Source: Deltaproteobacteria bacterium YD0425bin51
GTDB lineage: Bacteria > Desulfobacterota > Desulfobacteria > Desulfobacterales > YD0425bin51
Length of the DNA: 64,000 nt
Direction: 5' to 3'
Assembly: GCA_002753225.1 (NCBI GenBank)
Contig: PDZS01000020.1
Span: 1 to 64,000 of the forward strand
How positions within the stretch are numbered: the stretch's first letter is position 1; each line of letters starts with the position of its first letter. Shown piece by piece: positions 46,409-54,932 of the stretch. The notes beneath the pieces are model-generated. The model was not told the DNA's origin, ran no database searches, and saw nothing but the letters and a program-made list of their open reading frames with translations. The position numbers were made by a program, and so were the translations under genes.

Positions 46409-47156
46409 CAAAATAAATGGAAAACCAAAGCCTCGCGGGTTTGATGAGAAAGAACGTGAAGCTATGATTATTAAATATTCATACCTAGTAAAATATATAG
46501 CAGGTCGCATAGCTGTAAAACTGCCGGCTAATATTTTATTGGATGAGCTAATAAGCGCAGGGAGTATAGGACTGATTGATGCTGTTGATAAATTTGATCC
46601 CAATAAAAACGTAAGCCTTAAAACTTACGCTGAATATCGAATAAGAGGGGCAATCATAGATGAACTCCGCACTATGGATTGGTATTCACGGTCCATGAGA
46701 AAAAAGATTCAAGACATTGAACATGCTTTGCATAAAATTGAAACGCGCGAAGGGAGAACCCCCAAAGATTCAGAAGTAGCAGAATCTTTAGGTATTAGCG
46801 TTGATGAATATTATAAAACCCTTGCAGATGTTCATAGTATTGCAATAGTCAGTCTAGATGAATTCATAAAGGATGAGGATAACGAGTCCTTTTCAAAAAG
46901 ATCTTTCAATGACAGTATCAAAAGCGAGGAGAATATTTCTGAAAAAATTGAATATAATGAGCTAAAGCAGGCAATAGCAGCTTCAATTGGCACTCTCTCA
47001 AAAAAAGAACAATTAGTTGTTTCTCTTTATTATTATGATGAATTAACTCTAAAAGAAATAGGACAAGTTTTAGATCTAACTGAATCTAGAATATGCCAAA
47101 TACATTCTATGGCTATAATAAAACTGAAGGCAAAAATAAAAAAATATGTAGTGTAA
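46392..47156 (+). CDS. fliA: Flagellar sigma factor FliA (sigma-28)
   Basis: Alternative sigma factor for late flagellar and chemotaxis genes. The 254 residues show region 2 (YSYLVKYIAGRIAVKLP, ELISAGSIGLIDAVDKFD), region 3 (IETREGRTPKDSEVAESLG) and region 4 (LTLKEIGQVLDLTESRICQI). It begins inside flhG and is followed after 4 bases by the giant repeat protein. The usual anti-sigma gene flgM is not found in the window. Confidence 0.95.
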   Translation: MALTYDKINGKPKPRGFDEKEREAMIIKYSYLVKYIAGRIAVKLPANILLDELISAGSIGLIDAVDKFDPNKNVSLKTYAEYRIRGAIIDELRTMDWYSRSMRKKIQDIEHALHKIETREGRTPKDSEVAESLGISVDEYYKTLADVHSIAIVSLDEFIKDEDNESFSKRSFNDSIKSEENISEKIEYNELKQAIAASIGTLSKKEQLVVSLYYYDELTLKEIGQVLDLTESRICQIHSMAIIKLKAKIKKYVV

Positions 47157-47160
47157 AGCC

Positions 47161-50100
47161 ATGCCTACACAAGATTCAAAAGATATTATATCTCAAAATG
47201 ACATAGATGACCTCTTATCTGGTTTTACGCCCAAAAAACCTGTAAAAAAAAATACCCCCCCTGAAGCTAGTCAAGTAAAAACAAAAAATGCTGATATAGT
47301 CTCGCAAAATGATATTGATCAATTTTTTAAAGATGTCCTTGTAACTGAAGACAAAGTTTCCCCAAATAAATCCATAGATGATGATTTTGATCTAGTTACG
47401 CAAAGCGATATTGATAAAATTTTATCTCAGCCTAAAGCTAAAAAAAGCCCTCCACAGAGTAAATCATCTACACCTAAAGAAGGTCTTTTTTCCCAACACG
47501 ATATCGATAGCCTTTTAAAAGCAGACATAGAACAACCTAAACAGCAAACACCTCCTTCAAAGGACTTGGAAATATCTCAGGAAATATCTAATTTTTTTTC
47601 TCAAGATGAAATTGATAATCTCCTTAATGCTAAAAATGAACCTAAGCCTGAAAAAAAACAAGAGGTCAAAAAAGAAATTAATGCTTCTAATTTCTTCTCT
47701 CAAGATGAAATTGAGAGCCTTTTAGGTGGAAAAACCGATATTTTAAAACCTGAAAAAGAAGAAGAACTATCTGCTGATATAATATCACAAGATGATATTG
47801 ACAGCCTTTTAGGCGATGCTTTTTCAACTCCTTCTCCTGTAAAAAAAGAAGAACCTAAAAAGAAGTCTGTTAAAGAAGAACCCAAACCTTCCTCTGATAT
47901 CGTTTCTCAAGATGATATTGACAGCCTTTTAAACGATGCTTTTTCAACTCCTTCTCCTGTAAAAAAAGAAGAACCCAAAAAGAAGTCTGTTAAAGAAGAA
48001 CCCAAACCTTCCTCTGATATCGTTTCTCAAGATGATATTGACAGCCTTTTAGGCGATGCTTTTTCAACTCCTTCTCCTGTAAAAAAAGAAGAACCTAAAA
48101 AGAAGTCTGTTAAAGAAGAACCCAAACCTTCCTCTGATATCGTTTCTCAAGATGATATTGACAGCCTTTTCAGCGGTGCTTTTGAATCTCCTTCTCCCGA
48201 AATAAAAGAAGAACCTATAAAGAAATCTGTTAAAGAAGAACCCAAACCTTCCTCTGATATCGTTTCTCAAGATGATATTGACAGCCTTTTCAGCGGTGCT
48301 TTTGAATCTCCTTCTCCCGAAATAAAAGAAGAACCTATAAAGAAATCTGTTAAAGAAGAACCCAAACCTTCCTCTGATATCGTTTCTCAAGATGATATTG
48401 ACAGCCTTTTCAGCGGTGCTTTTGAATCTCCTTCTCCCGAAATAAAAGAAGAACCCAAAAAGAAGTCTGTTAAAGAAGAACCCAAACCTTCCTCTGATAT
48501 CGTTTCTCAAGATGATATTGACAGCCTTTTAAACGATGCTTTTTCAACTCCTTCTCCGGAAATAAAAGAAGAACCCAAAAAGAAGTCTGTTAAAGAGGAA
48601 CCTACACCTTCCTCCAATGTATTATCCCAAGATGATATTGACAGTCTTTTAGGCGGTGCTTTTGAATCTCCTTCTCCTGTAAAAAAAGAAGAACCTAAAG
48701 CGCAAGAAACAGACCCTTCTAATTTCTTTTCTCAAGATGATATTGATAACCTCTTGTCTATTGAAAGCGCTACTTCAGAACCTCCTGAAAAAAAGCCTGA
48801 ACCTGAAAAGAAAGAAATAGATATATCTAATTTTTTCTCTCAAGATGATATCGATAACCTCTTATCTGAGTCTGAACCTGAGCCTGAACCTGAAAATAAG
48901 GACGAAATTGCTGATATTTTGGGGGATCATACTGATGCTTTTATTCAAAAGTTAGATAATAAGCCAATTATAGAAGAGAAGGAGGAGTTTAGAGAAGGCA
49001 CTGGTCTTGTAACCCAAAAAGAAATTGACGACCTTCTTGCCAAGGAAAAAAAGCCTTTAGATATAAAGAAACCTATAGAAAAAGAAGAATATCGAAAAGG
49101 AACTGGACTTGTCGATCAGAAAGAACTTGATGATTTACTTGGACAGCACTTAAAAGGGAAAGAAAAATCCCAAGGACTTATTAGTCAAGAAGAGCTAGAT
49201 AAGCTTCTCATGGAGCCCTCAGTTTTTGGCGAAAAGCCTCTGAGTGAGCCTGCAGAAGAAGAAGAAGAAGATTTTATAACGCCTGAGGACGTAAACAATT
49301 TCTTGATGAATGCTGACCAAGGAGATAAGAGCACTGAAATATATTCAGAAGCAGCCCCACCCTCTGGTCTCATTTCCCAAGCAGATATAGATAAGCTACT
49401 TACACAAGAGGTTAAACAAACTGGCCGTGACAATACAGGAAGCGGCCCGGATCTTATATCTCAAGATGATATCAGTAAATTATTCAAAGAAACATTAAAA
49501 CAAGCAGATTCCAAAGTTAAAGACGATACATCCTCTCAATTTATCTCCCAAGATACTATAGATGATCTAATTAAAGGAAAAAGAGAAGACGATGACCTTG
49601 GCTTTGATATAGTTTCTGACGAAGACTTGGATGATCTTTTAGAAGGTACAACAACCCTTCTTGCAAAAGCAAAGCAAGTTATTCTTGCTGAACCTGAGGA
49701 AGAGGTAAGTCAAGAAGATATAAGCCAAGAAGAAACAATAGAAACCCTAAAAAAACCATGGTATAAATCCAAATTAATTTTAGCTTTAGCTGCCTGCGCT
49801 ATTGTTGTTCTTTCAACATCCACTACTTTTCTATTGATGAATAAACCTAAAAAAATAGATACTAAAGGTGTTGTTACATTTAAAATTGACGCTCTCCAGG
49901 ATAAAAAAAATTTGGCAAAAAATACATCTGAAGGGACAGTCCACAAAAAGAAACTAAAAAAAAAGATAGAGGAAAAAAAACTTGTTACTGTTCTGGATCT
50001 AGAAGAGTTTGTAGTGCCAGCTCCTCCAAACAAAACCAATATGGCTTATCTTAGCGCTAGCATGTCAATAGATTTTGAAGGAGGAATTTCTTCAGAAGAA

Positions 50101-50286
50101 ATTAAAAATAAGCAATCATTTTGTCGATATATTATATATAATGTGTTAAATAATGCATTAATATCGGACAGCAAATTTGCTCTTACAGAACCAAATCTAA
50201 AACGTTCAATAGAAAAAGCATTAAACAGTGCGCTGCCCGGATATTCTGTTAAAAAAATTATTTTTAATAAACTTGCTGTAATTTAA
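47161..50286 (+). CDS. Giant flagellar-operon protein with ~24 FliM-type CheY-binding peptides and a FliL-like C terminus
   Basis: A 1041-residue protein of a kind I do not recognise. Residues 1 to about 870 contain some 24 copies of a peptide of the form [IVLF]-[VIF]-S-Q-[DEN]-[DE]-[IL]-D-x-L-[LF], such as IVSQDDIDSLLND and FFSQDEIDNLLNA. These are nearly identical to the N-terminal CheY-binding peptide of FliM encoded at 37599 (ILSQEEVDSLLSG). Eight copies sit in exact 40-residue repeats with Lys/Glu/Pro linkers. One membrane segment follows at about 872-895, then a periplasmic domain of about 145 residues that looks FliL-like (VLDLEEFVVPAPP, YLSASMSIDFEG, KKIIFNKLAVI). It lies between fliA and two small flagellar-operon genes. 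A role in binding CheY~P or a related protein at the motor is inferred, not known. Confidence 0.85.
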   Translation: MPTQDSKDIISQNDIDDLLSGFTPKKPVKKNTPPEASQVKTKNADIVSQNDIDQFFKDVLVTEDKVSPNKSIDDDFDLVTQSDIDKILSQPKAKKSPPQSKSSTPKEGLFSQHDIDSLLKADIEQPKQQTPPSKDLEISQEISNFFSQDEIDNLLNAKNEPKPEKKQEVKKEINASNFFSQDEIESLLGGKTDILKPEKEEELSADIISQDDIDSLLGDAFSTPSPVKKEEPKKKSVKEEPKPSSDIVSQDDIDSLLNDAFSTPSPVKKEEPKKKSVKEEPKPSSDIVSQDDIDSLLGDAFSTPSPVKKEEPKKKSVKEEPKPSSDIVSQDDIDSLFSGAFESPSPEIKEEPIKKSVKEEPKPSSDIVSQDDIDSLFSGAFESPSPEIKEEPIKKSVKEEPKPSSDIVSQDDIDSLFSGAFESPSPEIKEEPKKKSVKEEPKPSSDIVSQDDIDSLLNDAFSTPSPEIKEEPKKKSVKEEPTPSSNVLSQDDIDSLLGGAFESPSPVKKEEPKAQETDPSNFFSQDDIDNLLSIESATSEPPEKKPEPEKKEIDISNFFSQDDIDNLLSESEPEPEPENKDEIADILGDHTDAFIQKLDNKPIIEEKEEFREGTGLVTQKEIDDLLAKEKKPLDIKKPIEKEEYRKGTGLVDQKELDDLLGQHLKGKEKSQGLISQEELDKLLMEPSVFGEKPLSEPAEEEEEDFITPEDVNNFLMNADQGDKSTEIYSEAAPPSGLISQADIDKLLTQEVKQTGRDNTGSGPDLISQDDISKLFKETLKQADSKVKDDTSSQFISQDTIDDLIKGKREDDDLGFDIVSDEDLDDLLEGTTTLLAKAKQVILAEPEEEVSQEDISQEETIETLKKPWYKSKLILALAACAIVVLSTSTTFLLMNKPKKIDTKGVVTFKIDALQDKKNLAKNTSEGTVHKKKLKKKIEEKKLVTVLDLEEFVVPAPPNKTNMAYLSASMSIDFEGGISSEEIKNKQSFCRYIIYNVLNNALISDSKFALTEPNLKRSIEKALNSALPGYSVKKIIFNKLAVI
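47776..48720 (+). repeat. Eight 120-bp tandem repeats in the giant flagellar gene
   Basis: The 20-mer starting GATGATATTGACAGCC recurs at exactly 120-base intervals at 47791, 47911, 48031, 48151, 48271, 48391, 48511 and 48631 (last copy with one change). Neighbouring units are almost identical and differ mainly in two linker types. All are in frame, each adding one SQDDIDSL peptide and a 27-residue charged linker. Confidence 0.97.
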
Positions 50287-50303
50287 TAAAAGGGAGAAAA
50301 ATC

Positions 50304-50606
50304 ATGACAACAATATCTCATCTTAACATGATAGTCCAGCAAGGTGGAATGATTCGAGAAATACCCAGCGACAAACATCAGCCTCATGATCCTACTAAAA
50401 TGGCTATATCCCAAATGCTGCACGAAAAAAACAAAGTCCAGCAAACGACTGTTCAAGAATCTGAAGAGACAGAAAAAGCAAGACTTAATGAAAGAGAGGC
50501 GGCAAAAAAACAGATGCAAAATAAACAAGAAAAGAAAAAACATCCTGAAGAGAAAAAAGAAAGATCTCCTGATGAACCAAAGAGATTGTTAGACACGGTC
50601 GCTTAA
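50304..50606 (+). CDS. Unknown charged protein in flagellar operon
   Basis: A 100-residue protein I cannot assign to a family. The first 40 residues (SHLNMIVQQGGMIREI) are mixed; the rest is a highly charged Lys/Glu/Gln helix with no signal peptide or membrane segment. AAAGGGAG precedes the ATG, 17 bases after the giant protein. The DUF2802-like gene begins one base after its stop, so it belongs to the operon. It does not show the C-terminal sigma-binding pattern of FlgM. Confidence 0.7.
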   Translation: MTTISHLNMIVQQGGMIREIPSDKHQPHDPTKMAISQMLHEKNKVQQTTVQESEETEKARLNEREAAKKQMQNKQEKKKHPEEKKERSPDEPKRLLDTVA

Positions 50607-50607
50607 C

Positions 50608-51093
50608 ATGGAATTTTTTACAATAGAATTTTGGATAGCATTTCAGTTAATAGTTGATCTGTTCTTAATAGTTTTGATCTTGAACTTATTCAATAACATA
50701 AGAAATGAAATGAGAGAACATGCATATCAAGAAGCTACAGAACAGGTTATTGAAACAATAGAACCTTTACTTAAAGAAGCCCAAGAAGTAGCTGATACTT
50801 TTGAAGTACAGCTTAAAGAGAAAAAAAACCTGATAAAAGAGTTAAATGAAAGCCTTGAAAAACGCTTTATTAGTTTAAATTTATTAATAAATAGAGTTGA
50901 TAAGAGAGGCACTCCTTCTCCACAAAAGCAAAGTAATGTTTATGATCAACAAGAAGAGATATTAAAACTTTATAAAAAAGGAGAAGATACAGAAGCTATA
51001 GCTAAAAAGCTTTCCATGCCTAAAGGAGAGATAGAGCTTGTTATTGAACTTAAAAAAAAATTTTTAGAAATGGCTAAAAAAATAAATATTTAA
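50608..51093 (+). CDS. Membrane-anchored coiled-coil protein, DUF2802-like
   Basis: A 161-residue protein with one N-terminal membrane segment (about residues 8-28), a coiled coil (about 35-95) and a short C-terminal helix-turn-helix-like segment (YKKGEDTEAIAKKLSMPKGE) that resembles DUF2802. Such proteins occur in flagellar or chemotaxis operons but have no established function. It lies 1 base after the unknown 100-residue gene and directly abuts the next gene. Confidence 0.7.
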   Translation: MEFFTIEFWIAFQLIVDLFLIVLILNLFNNIRNEMREHAYQEATEQVIETIEPLLKEAQEVADTFEVQLKEKKNLIKELNESLEKRFISLNLLINRVDKRGTPSPQKQSNVYDQQEEILKLYKKGEDTEAIAKKLSMPKGEIELVIELKKKFLEMAKKINI

Positions 51094-52140
51094 ATGAATA
51101 TCCTTATATCTTCGTCGAAACTTGTTTTTGATAAGCAGGATAACATCTTAAAGGGGATGCCAAAAAACCTTAAAGATGGGCAAATTATCGAAGCAAAAGT
51201 AGCAAAAATAATATCTTCACACCAAGCAGAGCTTATTATATCTGGGCAAAAAGTCCTAGCCCAGACATATACCCCGCTAATGGAAGGAGAAAGAGCTCTT
51301 TTTAAAGTTTTAAAATCTGGTGAAGAATTAAAACTGATGGAATTCATCGAAGAGAAAAAAGGTGGGAACATAATCAATTTGACTCGTGGATTTATAAAAA
51401 CTTTGGATTATGCTGGTCCATATAAACAACTTTTTAAGCTTTTTGAAAATAAAGATAATCCTTTTTTTGAATTATTAAAAACAATGTCCTTAAAATCTGA
51501 AATCCCAGATCATGATTTTTTAAAAAACCTTTTGAATGGAAGCGGTCTTATATGGGAAAAAAAAGTATCTACAGAATTAAATAATAATAAGAATATAGCT
51601 TATGCAGATAATGACTTAAAAGGAATTGCTTTAAAAATTTTAGCTTCCACAGATGAAAAAGATGAAAAAGTAGAAATTATTAAAGCTTTTGTTGAAGAGC
51701 TTGAAAATATGCAGCTTTTAAATAAAAAAGCTTTTGATGAATTAGATAGATATCTATTACCTATACCTATTTTATTTGATGAGACATTGAAATTTGGACA
51801 ACTATTAATTGATCTTTCAGGAAGGAAAAACCGTGAAAAAGACCCTTCTGATAGAATAATCAATATATCCTTTTTACTTGAAATGTCTAATATAGGTCAT
51901 ATTAAAGCGGACTTTTCTATTTTAAAGAAAGCATTAACAGGTACTTTTTACGTGATTAATGAAGAGATCAAAGCTTTCATTGAAAATAATATTCCCGAGC
52001 TTAATTCAAATTTAAAAAAGCACGGTTTTGAAATCCATTCAATATATTGCCGCGTTGCAGATGAAAAAACATTATCTAAAACTTCTCTTACTGAAAAAAT
52101 AGTAAATAACGGCGATACTCTTTTAAACCTTATAATATGA
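51094..52140 (+). CDS. FliK-like protein (second hook-length-control-type protein, YlqG-like)
   Basis: The 348-residue product has a C-terminal region like the FliK Flg_hook domain at about residues 255-330 (FLLEMSNIGHIKADFSILK, NLKKHGFEIHSIYCRV). The N terminus begins with a small beta-rich segment (GQIIEAKVAKIISSHQAELI). It is distinct from the main fliK at 29814 and much shorter. The next gene, overlapping by four bases, is an flhB C-terminal fragment, the same pairing as Bacillus ylqG-ylqH. A specialised substrate-switching role is inferred. Confidence 0.75.
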   Translation: MNILISSSKLVFDKQDNILKGMPKNLKDGQIIEAKVAKIISSHQAELIISGQKVLAQTYTPLMEGERALFKVLKSGEELKLMEFIEEKKGGNIINLTRGFIKTLDYAGPYKQLFKLFENKDNPFFELLKTMSLKSEIPDHDFLKNLLNGSGLIWEKKVSTELNNNKNIAYADNDLKGIALKILASTDEKDEKVEIIKAFVEELENMQLLNKKAFDELDRYLLPIPILFDETLKFGQLLIDLSGRKNREKDPSDRIINISFLLEMSNIGHIKADFSILKKALTGTFYVINEEIKAFIENNIPELNSNLKKHGFEIHSIYCRVADEKTLSKTSLTEKIVNNGDTLLNLII

Positions 52141-52397
52141 AAAAAGCTGTAGCCCTTAAATATCAAGCAGGAAAAGATAAAGCTCCAAAACTTACTGCTA
52201 AAGGCTCTGGAATAGTTGCTGAAAAAATAATCGAAATAGCAAAAGAACATAACATCCCCATAAAAAACGATCCTGATCTTATTGAAGTTCTATCCAAAAT
52301 AGATATTAACGAAGAAATCCCTCCCAATGTTTATGTAGCTGTAGCAGAACTACTCGCATTCGCCTACTCTGTAAATCGGAAAAAAAAATCCCAATAG
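52137..52397 (+). CDS. flhX: FlhB C-terminal-domain homolog (FlhX/YlqH type)
   Basis: An 86-residue protein matching the cleaved C-terminal fragment of FlhB. It begins with KKAVALKYQAGKDKAPKL, aligned to the segment just after NPTH in the FlhB encoded at 41059, and continues through GIVAEKIIEIAKEHNIPI and IPPNVYVAVAELLAFAY. The NPTH motif itself is absent, so it mimics the post-cleavage state. Related proteins can partly stand in for the FlhB C terminus in export. It overlaps the FliK-like gene as ATGA. Confidence 0.88.
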   Translation: MKKAVALKYQAGKDKAPKLTAKGSGIVAEKIIEIAKEHNIPIKNDPDLIEVLSKIDINEEIPPNVYVAVAELLAFAYSVNRKKKSQ

Positions 52398-52409
52398 GAA
52401 TTTTTTTCC
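52377..52409 (+). terminator. A+T-rich hairpin at the end of flhX
   Basis: A 14-base arm (52377-52390, CGG then eight A then TCC) can pair at 13 of 14 positions with the arm at 52396-52409 (GGAA, seven T, CCG) around a five-base loop. It spans the flhX stop codon and lies before a sigma-54 promoter. There is no U-tract outside the stem, so termination is uncertain. Confidence 0.45.
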
Positions 52410-52452
52410 GCTCCTATTATATCAATTCCCTTTAATAAAAAGGTATTAGTAC

Positions 52453-52469
52453 GTGGCATTATTATTGCT
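52453..52469 (+). promoter_or_regulatory. Sigma-54 promoter of the flgF-flgL unit
   Basis: TGGCAT at 52454-52459, five bases, TTGC at 52465-52468, with GG-N10-GC spacing. Transcription would start near 52480, about 26 bases before flgF. The downstream genes flgF to flgL are closely spaced and probably share it. Confidence 0.8.
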
Positions 52470-52505
52470 TCCTTTAAAAGTAAAAACAAAAAAGGAGTTT
52501 TAAAT

Positions 52506-53183
52506 ATGCTAATTCAAATGGCAATTCCAGTTCAAGGCGGATTAAAACAAGAAAGAAAAGTAGAGGTTTTGTCAAATCATCTAGCTAATGCTGAAACAGC
52601 AGGATTTAAAAAAGATATTTTATCATTTGATTATCTTCTTAAGACAAATTTGACTATAGACTACTCCCAAGGTGACATTAAATTGACAGGGAACAATTTT
52701 GATCTTGCGTTAACAGGGAAAGGTTTTTTTAAAGTAGAAACTCCAAATGGAATTCGCTATACACGAGATGGTAATTTTATTTTAAATAAAGAAGGAATGC
52801 TCGTAAATAATAGCGGATACCCTGTTTTAGGTGAAGGCGGTCCTATAACAATAACTGAAGGGACAAGTGTTAATGTTAATGCAGCAGGTCAAATTCAAGT
52901 AGATGGCAATATAATTGGAAAAGTAAGTGTTGTTAACTTTGAAGACTTGACTAAATTAAAAAAAGAAAAAGGATCAATGTTTGTAAACAGTTCTGATGAG
53001 AGAGAAATCCCTTCTGATGCTTCAGTTAATCAGGGTGCATTGGAGATGCCAAATACAAACATGGTAACAGAAATGACCAATATGATTGCTTCTCACAGAT
53101 TCTACGAATCCTATCAAAAGATGTTGCAAACATTAGATGAAACAGATTCAAAAGCAATTAACGACGTAGGTAAATTAGGTTAA
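52506..53183 (+). CDS. flgF: Flagellar proximal/distal rod protein FlgF
   Basis: Rod subunit exported by the flagellar type III system. The 225 residues carry the rod N-terminal motif in the form LSNHLANAETAGFKKDILSF, the central GKGFFKVETPNGIRYTRDGN and the C-terminal MVTEMTNMIASHRFYESYQK. AAAAAGGAG precedes the ATG. flgG follows after 17 bases, the usual order, and FlgF is the more divergent of the two. Confidence 0.92.
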   Translation: MLIQMAIPVQGGLKQERKVEVLSNHLANAETAGFKKDILSFDYLLKTNLTIDYSQGDIKLTGNNFDLALTGKGFFKVETPNGIRYTRDGNFILNKEGMLVNNSGYPVLGEGGPITITEGTSVNVNAAGQIQVDGNIIGKVSVVNFEDLTKLKKEKGSMFVNSSDEREIPSDASVNQGALEMPNTNMVTEMTNMIASHRFYESYQKMLQTLDETDSKAINDVGKLG

Positions 53184-53200
53184 AACCTGGAGGATAAATT

Positions 53201-53980
53201 ATGAGAGGATTATTAACTTCAGCATCAGGGATGCTTACACAGCAGACAAAAATAGAGGTTAGCTCAAATAACCTGGCAAATGCCAATACTTCTGGATTTA
53301 AAAAAAGCCGTACTAATTTTCAGGATTTAATGTATCAAACTCTTGTTGTAGCTGGAGCTGTTACCCCAGATGGCAGTCAAATACCTACAGGTATTCAAAT
53401 GGGTATGGGCGCAAAACTGGCAAGCGTGCAAAAAGATTTTTCACAAGGCGATTATGTTCACACTGGTAATGAATTAGACTTAGCAATAGAAGGAAAAGGT
53501 TTTTTTAAAGTACTAAGCGGGGGGGCAGAATATTATACCAGAGCCGGCAATTTTAGTTTAGACAGTGAAGGATATTTGACATCCCCATCAGGAGATCGTC
53601 TGCAGCCTGAAATTCAAGTTCCTTCTGATGCTGTTACAATCTCAACTCAATCAAATGGAAAAGTAACAGTTTATGGTATAGGCGGGCAAGTTTTGTCTGA
53701 AGCCCAAATAACTCTTTATACATTCACAAATCCTTCAGGACTTTATGCTATAGGGAAAAATCTTTTAAGCCAGTCTGAAGGCTCTGGCGCGCCTATTGAA
53801 GGAACGCCCGGAACAAACGGTATAGGTTCTGTTTCACAGGGTTATTTAGAAATGTCAAATGTAAGTATGGTTGAAGAAATGGTTGATTTAATTACAGGGC
53901 AGAGAATATATGAAGCCTGCTCAAAATCCTTACAGACTGTTGACTCTATGCTTCAAACAGCAGTTAATACAAAGAGGTAA
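53201..53980 (+). CDS. flgG: Flagellar distal rod protein FlgG
   Basis: Distal rod subunit of 259 residues, close to the standard 260. N terminus (MLTQQTKIEVSSNNLANANT), middle (GKGFFKVLSGGAEYYTRAGN) and C terminus (MVEEMVDLITGQRIYEACSK) are canonical. CTGGAGGA precedes the ATG. Unlike flgE in this genome, it has no insert, so the enlargement is limited to hook and junction proteins. Confidence 0.96.
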   Translation: MRGLLTSASGMLTQQTKIEVSSNNLANANTSGFKKSRTNFQDLMYQTLVVAGAVTPDGSQIPTGIQMGMGAKLASVQKDFSQGDYVHTGNELDLAIEGKGFFKVLSGGAEYYTRAGNFSLDSEGYLTSPSGDRLQPEIQVPSDAVTISTQSNGKVTVYGIGGQVLSEAQITLYTFTNPSGLYAIGKNLLSQSEGSGAPIEGTPGTNGIGSVSQGYLEMSNVSMVEEMVDLITGQRIYEACSKSLQTVDSMLQTAVNTKR

Positions 53981-53984
53981 TAAA

Positions 53985-54923
53985 ATGAAACAGATTATTT
54001 TAGCAATTTTTTTAATGATTGAAGCAATATCTGCATATGGAGCGACTGAAATCAATTTTAAAAATATATCTGAAGTATCAGGCGGAAAAATTTACCTTAA
54101 AGATATTGCAGAGATAAAAAGCGATAAAGCCGTCCAAATCGGAAGCATTTGTATGGGGGATGCTCCAAAAGCAGGAATGAAAAGGACATTTTATTCAAGC
54201 TTAATAGAATTTCAGCTTCGTAAAAATAAATTAGTTCCAGAAGATGCTAAAATAAATATACCTAAGTCAGTTATAGTAAAACAAGAGTCTCAAGAGATAC
54301 CTGAAGATAAACTTAAAGACTTATTTTCAAATTATATTGGCTCAAAACTTAATGGTGAAAAATTTAACATAAGCGAATTTAAAGTTACAAGCGGAAGAGA
54401 ATTTCCAAAAGGGAATATAACATTAAATGCTGCTAATCATATAAGCAAAAATATTATAGGGAGAGTAAATCTTATTGTGGAAATTTTTATTGATGGAAAA
54501 TCTTACGGTAAAATAACAGTATCCGGGAAAATTGACAGATATAAATATGCAGTATGCACAAAACGTATAATTCCAAAGCATACAGTTTTAACTGAAAATG
54601 ATATATCTCTTATGCCAATTAATATGTCCAAACCTTCAGGAAGTTTAATTCTATCTATTCAAGATGCTATAGGTAAAAGAGTAAAAAATACCATTAACCC
54701 CAGTGAATATTTAAAAGCAAATTCTCTTGAATCTCCACCCCTAATTCGTAAAGGAGATCAAGTCAAAATTTTTGCAAAAAATGGCTCATTATCAGTTTCT
54801 ACAATAGGAATTTCAAAAAGTGACGGGTCAAAAGATGAACAGATTAAAGTTGAAAATTCTTCTTCAGGTAAAGTTGTTTCAGGGCGAGTAGTTTCAAATG
54901 GAACAGTTGAAATATTTTTTTAA
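53985..54923 (+). CDS. flgA: P-ring assembly chaperone FlgA
   Basis: Periplasmic chaperone for FlgI. The start is ATG 53985, behind AGAGG and heading a signal peptide (KQIILAIFLMIEAISAYG). The frame is open upstream, but that part overlaps flgG and is not needed. The mature protein of about 290 residues includes the SAF-type domain (TKRIIPKHTVLTENDISLM, IGKRVKNTI) and the C-terminal SGRVVSNGTVEIFF. It lies 4 bases after flgG. Confidence 0.92.
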   Translation: MKQIILAIFLMIEAISAYGATEINFKNISEVSGGKIYLKDIAEIKSDKAVQIGSICMGDAPKAGMKRTFYSSLIEFQLRKNKLVPEDAKINIPKSVIVKQESQEIPEDKLKDLFSNYIGSKLNGEKFNISEFKVTSGREFPKGNITLNAANHISKNIIGRVNLIVEIFIDGKSYGKITVSGKIDRYKYAVCTKRIIPKHTVLTENDISLMPINMSKPSGSLILSIQDAIGKRVKNTINPSEYLKANSLESPPLIRKGDQVKIFAKNGSLSVSTIGISKSDGSKDEQIKVENSSSGKVVSGRVVSNGTVEIFF

Positions 54924-54932
54924 GGAGGAAAT

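Noticed and set aside
47700..48510. CRISPR array or antisense genes in the 120-bp repeats
   Set aside because: Repeats are contiguous, coding and without spacers; the open minus-strand frames there exist only because the repeat unit lacks stops on that strand.
53910..53984. Upstream start for flgA
   Set aside because: It lies inside flgG; the internal ATG 53985 has a Shine-Dalgarno and heads a signal peptide.
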